In this document: positions 63,873-64,000 of the stretch, piece after piece
How the letters are laid out: the number at the start of each line of letters is the position of its first letter
Numbering within the stretch: position 1 is the stretch's first letter
NCBI RefSeq assembly: GCF_003287405.1
Contig: NZ_PRLD01000001.1
Span: 412,008-476,007 of the forward strand
Length of the DNA: 64,000 bases
Direction of reading: 5' to 3'
Source: Faecalibacterium prausnitzii
GTDB lineage: Bacteria; Bacillota; Clostridia; Oscillospirales; Ruminococcaceae
Translations under genes and position numbers: made by a program
The notes under the pieces: model-generated
Told to the model about the DNA's origin: nothing
The model's input: only the letters and a program-made list of their open reading frames with translations
The model's database searches: none

Positions 63873-64000
63873 GATTTGACTGAATCAGTATAACACATTT
63901 CTGTGCTTCTGTCCAGTATTTCCTGAAGGACGTGCCTTCAAAACTGAATAATCACTGCTAACATTTTTTCGTTGACTTAAAAGTCTCAAGCGAATTGTGG

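Overview
The window looks like the chromosome of a gut Firmicute of the Oscillospiraceae, probably Faecalibacterium or a close relative. This is an inference from the GC-rich codon use of the core genes, the Gram-positive DnaD/DnaC pair, WalJ-type hydrolase and MurA paralogue, and the Tn1549-like conjugative element; no marker gene was compared.

Positions 1 to about 32,000 are the right part of an integrative and conjugative element (ICE) whose left end lies outside the window. It starts inside a giant DNA methylase/SNF2-type helicase gene. A complete group II intron (5438-8232) interrupts that gene exactly inside the Walker A codon. Then come mobC, a relaxase gene and a cargo block of about 14 kb: a radical SAM protein, an HxlR regulator with a nitroreductase, two ArsR regulators, a Cd/Zn-type P-ATPase with a separate HMA protein, a copper ATPase fused to a CopZ-like domain, CsoR, a MATE exporter, FeoA, FeoB, a FeoB-associated Cys-rich peptide and an AraC regulator. 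The cargo reads as a metal and redox homeostasis island. Short regulatory repeats tie several of its genes together. The element ends with an XRE regulator, two small sigma-like regulators and a large serine recombinase.

Positions 32,227-39,877 hold a type I restriction-modification operon (hsdM, hsdS, hsdR). An AT-rich gene of unknown function with a C-terminal membrane segment sits between hsdS and hsdR. Downstream, 39,878-42,260 is a decayed mobile-element tail: hairpins, a paralogue of the small ORF that precedes the intact recombinase, and a rhuM gene with a nonsense codon that runs in frame into a recombinase fragment. The restriction island is thus bracketed by two related element tails.

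From 42,600 to the right end the DNA is GC-rich chromosome. It carries a galactoside operon (TetR regulator, GH2, MelB-type symporter, GH36), two tRNA-Thr genes, a DnaD/DnaC primosome pair, a WalJ-like hydrolase, MurA, class III fructose-1,6-bisphosphatase, a PflA-like radical SAM protein, a KdgK-like sugar kinase behind a CcpA-type site, a three-gene ABC importer, a YkgJ-like cysteine-cluster protein, a D-Ala-D-Ala carboxypeptidase and a 5S rRNA gene, the end of an rRNA operon that continues off the right edge.
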